Below, piece after piece: positions 50,536 to 52,068 of a DNA stretch of 52,068 nucleotides. Source of the stretch: Sinorhizobium medicae (GTDB lineage Bacteria; Pseudomonadota; Alphaproteobacteria; Rhizobiales; Rhizobiaceae); assembly GCF_007827695.1 (NCBI RefSeq), contig NZ_VITA01000027.1, forward strand, positions 1 to 52,068. Reading direction: 5' to 3'. The position numbers and the translations under genes are program-made. Numbering within the stretch: position 1 is the stretch's first letter; every line of letters starts with the position of its first letter. Under the pieces are notes generated by a model. It was given only the letters and a program-made list of their open reading frames with translations. It was not told the DNA's origin and did no database searches.

Positions 50536-51411
50536 TTAGCGTCCTCCCATCCTATCGGTGCCGAAGAAGCGCAACTGCACCGCATAGAGGGCAAGCGTCA
50601 CGACCAGGAGCACCAGGGCCGCGGCACCGCCCATGCCCCAGTTGACGAGCGACTGCACGAATTGGGCGATGAGTTCGGCGAGCATCATATTGGCCGTTCC
50701 GCCAAGCAGTGCCGGGGTGACGAAGTAGCCGAGCGACATGACGAAGACCATGAGCGCGCCGGCCGCCATACCAGGCACTGCCAAGGGCAGAAGAACCCGG
50801 ACTAGTGATTGCCATCGGTTGGCGCCGCAGAGTGCTGCCGCCTGCAGGATCGCCGGATCGATTTTTTTGATGACGCCGTAGAGCGGCAGGATGATGAAGG
50901 GCAGCATAATGTAGGTCATGCCGATTGTTACGCCCGTGAGATTGTTGACGAGCGGCAGAGGCTTATCGATCAGCCCGAGCCCGATCAGCACCTTGTTGAT
51001 GACGCCTGTTCGCTGCAGCAGCACCATCCATGCATAGGTGCGTGCAAGCAGGTTCGTCCACATTGACAGCAGCAGGATAGCGAAGACGATCGAGGCGGCG
51101 CGACCCGGCATCACCGCCAGTGCCCAGGCGACGGGAAAGCCGATGAGCAGCGAAACGACGGTGACGAGGCCGGAGACCAGGAAGGTGTTCGTGAAGATCC
51201 TGAGATAGGTCGAAGAGCCCAGCAGTTCGACATAGTTGCCGAGGCCAGGCACGGGTTCGGTGACACTGCGCATCAGCAGGATGACAACTGGCACGACGAA
51301 GAACAGGACCAGCAACACGAGCGCCGGCAAGGTCAGTTCAAAGTCGGTCAGCCGCCTGACGCGCGTAGGCGCATACGCTCTGCCGCTGTCGGTTTCGGTG
51401 TGCGACACCAT
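50536..51411 (-). CDS. Spermidine/putrescine-type ABC transporter permease (PotB-like)
   Basis: 291 residues from ATG 51411, chosen because AGGAG stands upstream; in-frame ATG 51429 is the alternative. The first helix (LPALVLLVLFFVVPVVILLM) and later TYIMLPFIILPLYGVIKKID, AALCGANRWQSLVRVLLPLA (EAA loop) are PotB-like. Inner membrane; works with the PotC-like subunit. Confidence 0.88.
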   Translation of the reverse strand: MVSHTETDSGRAYAPTRVRRLTDFELTLPALVLLVLFFVVPVVILLMRSVTEPVPGLGNYVELLGSSTYLRIFTNTFLVSGLVTVVSLLIGFPVAWALAVMPGRAASIVFAILLLSMWTNLLARTYAWMVLLQRTGVINKVLIGLGLIDKPLPLVNNLTGVTIGMTYIMLPFIILPLYGVIKKIDPAILQAAALCGANRWQSLVRVLLPLAVPGMAAGALMVFVMSLGYFVTPALLGGTANMMLAELIAQFVQSLVNWGMGGAAALVLLVVTLALYAVQLRFFGTDRMGGR

Positions 51412-51522
51412 CGTCGTCTCTCCTCCCATAAAGGCTCCGTCTGAAACGGACCGCGCGCGCCCACCCTCAAACCGCCGGAGCAGCCGGAAGAACGCCGCAA
51501 CGTCCTTCCGGTGATTTCGGGG

Positions 51523-52068
51523 TTACTTCGCCTGCCAGGCGTACCAGCGCTCACCGATCGCATCGCGGTTCTCGGCCCAGTAGTTCATGTCGGCGTTGAC
51601 TTGGCTCGCGGTCTGCGCGTCCGGCAAGGTCTTTGCCAGGTCCGCGTCCATCAGCTCCGGCGAGTCGAGATTGATCGGCGCGTAGCCGGTCAGGTTGGCA
51701 AGCTCGGCCTGTGCTTCTGCCGATGTTGCGAGAGCGATGAACTGCATCGCCGCTTCCTTGTTTTTCGCGCCCTTGGGCACGACGAGCGAATCGGCGGCGG
51801 TGATGTTCTGCTCCCAGGAGGTCTCGATACCGACGCCGGTCTGGGCAAGAGCCGTCATGCGGCCGTTCCACAGGCTGCCGAAGGGTGCTTCGGCCGAGGC
51901 AAGAAGCTGCTGGGACTGCGCGCCGCCCGACCACCAGATGATGTCGCCCTTGATCGTGTCGAGTTTCTTGAAGGCGCGGTCGAGATCGAGGGGATAGAGC
52001 TTGTCGGCCGGCACGCCGTCGGCAAGCAGCGCCGCCTCAATCACACCCGGCGCGGACCACTTGTAGAA
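51523..52068 (-). CDS. Polyamine-type ABC transporter substrate-binding protein (partial)
   Basis: The C-terminal 181 residues of an SBP_bac_6/PotD-type protein; the gene continues past the right edge of the window, so start and signal peptide are not seen. Visible parts are DRAFKKLDTIKGDIIWWSGG, AQSQQLLASAEAPFGSLWNG, ADSLVVPKGAKNKEAAMQFI and LTGYAPINL, all typical of spermidine/putrescine-binding proteins. It lies first in a minus-strand operon with the two permeases and the ATPase. Confidence 0.85.
   Translation of the reverse strand, partial: FYKWSAPGVIEAALLADGVPADKLYPLDLDRAFKKLDTIKGDIIWWSGGAQSQQLLASAEAPFGSLWNGRMTALAQTGVGIETSWEQNITAADSLVVPKGAKNKEAAMQFIALATSAEAQAELANLTGYAPINLDSPELMDADLAKTLPDAQTASQVNADMNYWAENRDAIGERWYAWQAK

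Noticed and set aside
1..52068. tRNA or rRNA genes and a replication origin
   Set aside because: No tRNA cloverleaf, rRNA core sequence, repABC gene or iteron array was noticed on reading; no covariance search could be run.

Overview
The window looks like a high-GC alphaproteobacterial replicon from the Rhizobiales, most likely Rhizobiaceae. The evidence is the gene content: a rhizobial type formate dehydrogenase cluster with DUF3305, DUF3306, DUF6352, DUF6494 and DUF6505 proteins, many peptide and polyamine type ABC importers, and abundant IS debris. I see no rRNA, tRNA or CRISPR array. The amount of decayed mobile DNA and the three toxin-antitoxin loci would fit a megaplasmid or a chromosomal island, but no replication or partition gene is present to decide this.

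Layout. (1) 1-1.46 kb is decayed flank: a cation/proton antiporter fragment, a frameshifted streptothricin-type acetyltransferase, and an araC gene cut by a Mu/TniA-like transposase remnant. (2) 1.44-25.3 kb is one large functional block for a periplasmic Mo/W formate dehydrogenase. On the minus strand are a MoeA-PBP fusion, a divergent MoeA-like protein and the tungstate importer TupA, TupC, TupB. A divergent HTH/PBP regulator, a DUF6494 protein, a WD40-cytochrome c fusion and a large polyferredoxin follow. A plus-strand operon then runs lipoate-ligase-like protein, DUF6505, DUF6352, DUF3305, DUF3306, TorD-like chaperone, Tat-target peptide, FdhA, FdhB and cytochrome b subunit. The converging minus-strand set is two small envelope proteins, MoeA, MobA and FdhD. 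(3) 25.3-36.4 kb is a gene graveyard. It holds pieces of ISL3, IS3, IS110 and IS1595 elements and of a serine recombinase, a LysR gene beside a broken cupin gene, and three toxin-antitoxin loci, two with frameshifted toxins and intact antitoxins. Broken NYN, spore-coat-U, cupin and sugar dehydrogenase genes and a truncated lysR complete it. (4) 36.4-46.7 kb is an intact catabolic operon: M20 amidohydrolase, peptide-type ABC importer, cytosolic gamma-glutamyltransferase-like protein, alpha/beta hydrolase and binding protein, divergent from an IclR regulator. (5) 47.1-52.07 kb carries succinate-semialdehyde dehydrogenase and a polyamine-type ABC importer whose binding protein runs off the right edge.

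How it fits together. TupABC should bring in tungstate. The MoeA proteins, MobA and FdhD insert the metal, form the bis-guanine dinucleotide cofactor and sulfurate it. The TorD-like chaperone and the Tat signals deliver FdhA and FdhB to the periplasm. Electrons pass through FdhB to the membrane cytochrome b and perhaps to the WD40-cytochrome c. The right-hand operons describe import and degradation of gamma-glutamyl or N-acylated amino compounds and of polyamines via GABA and succinate semialdehyde.

A repeat of about 45 bp occurs five times in the same orientation (28218, 32697, 36133, 36316, 47008), mostly next to truncated genes. I do not recognise it, and it is the best candidate here for an undescribed element. 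All family names come from reading motifs by eye; no database search was run.
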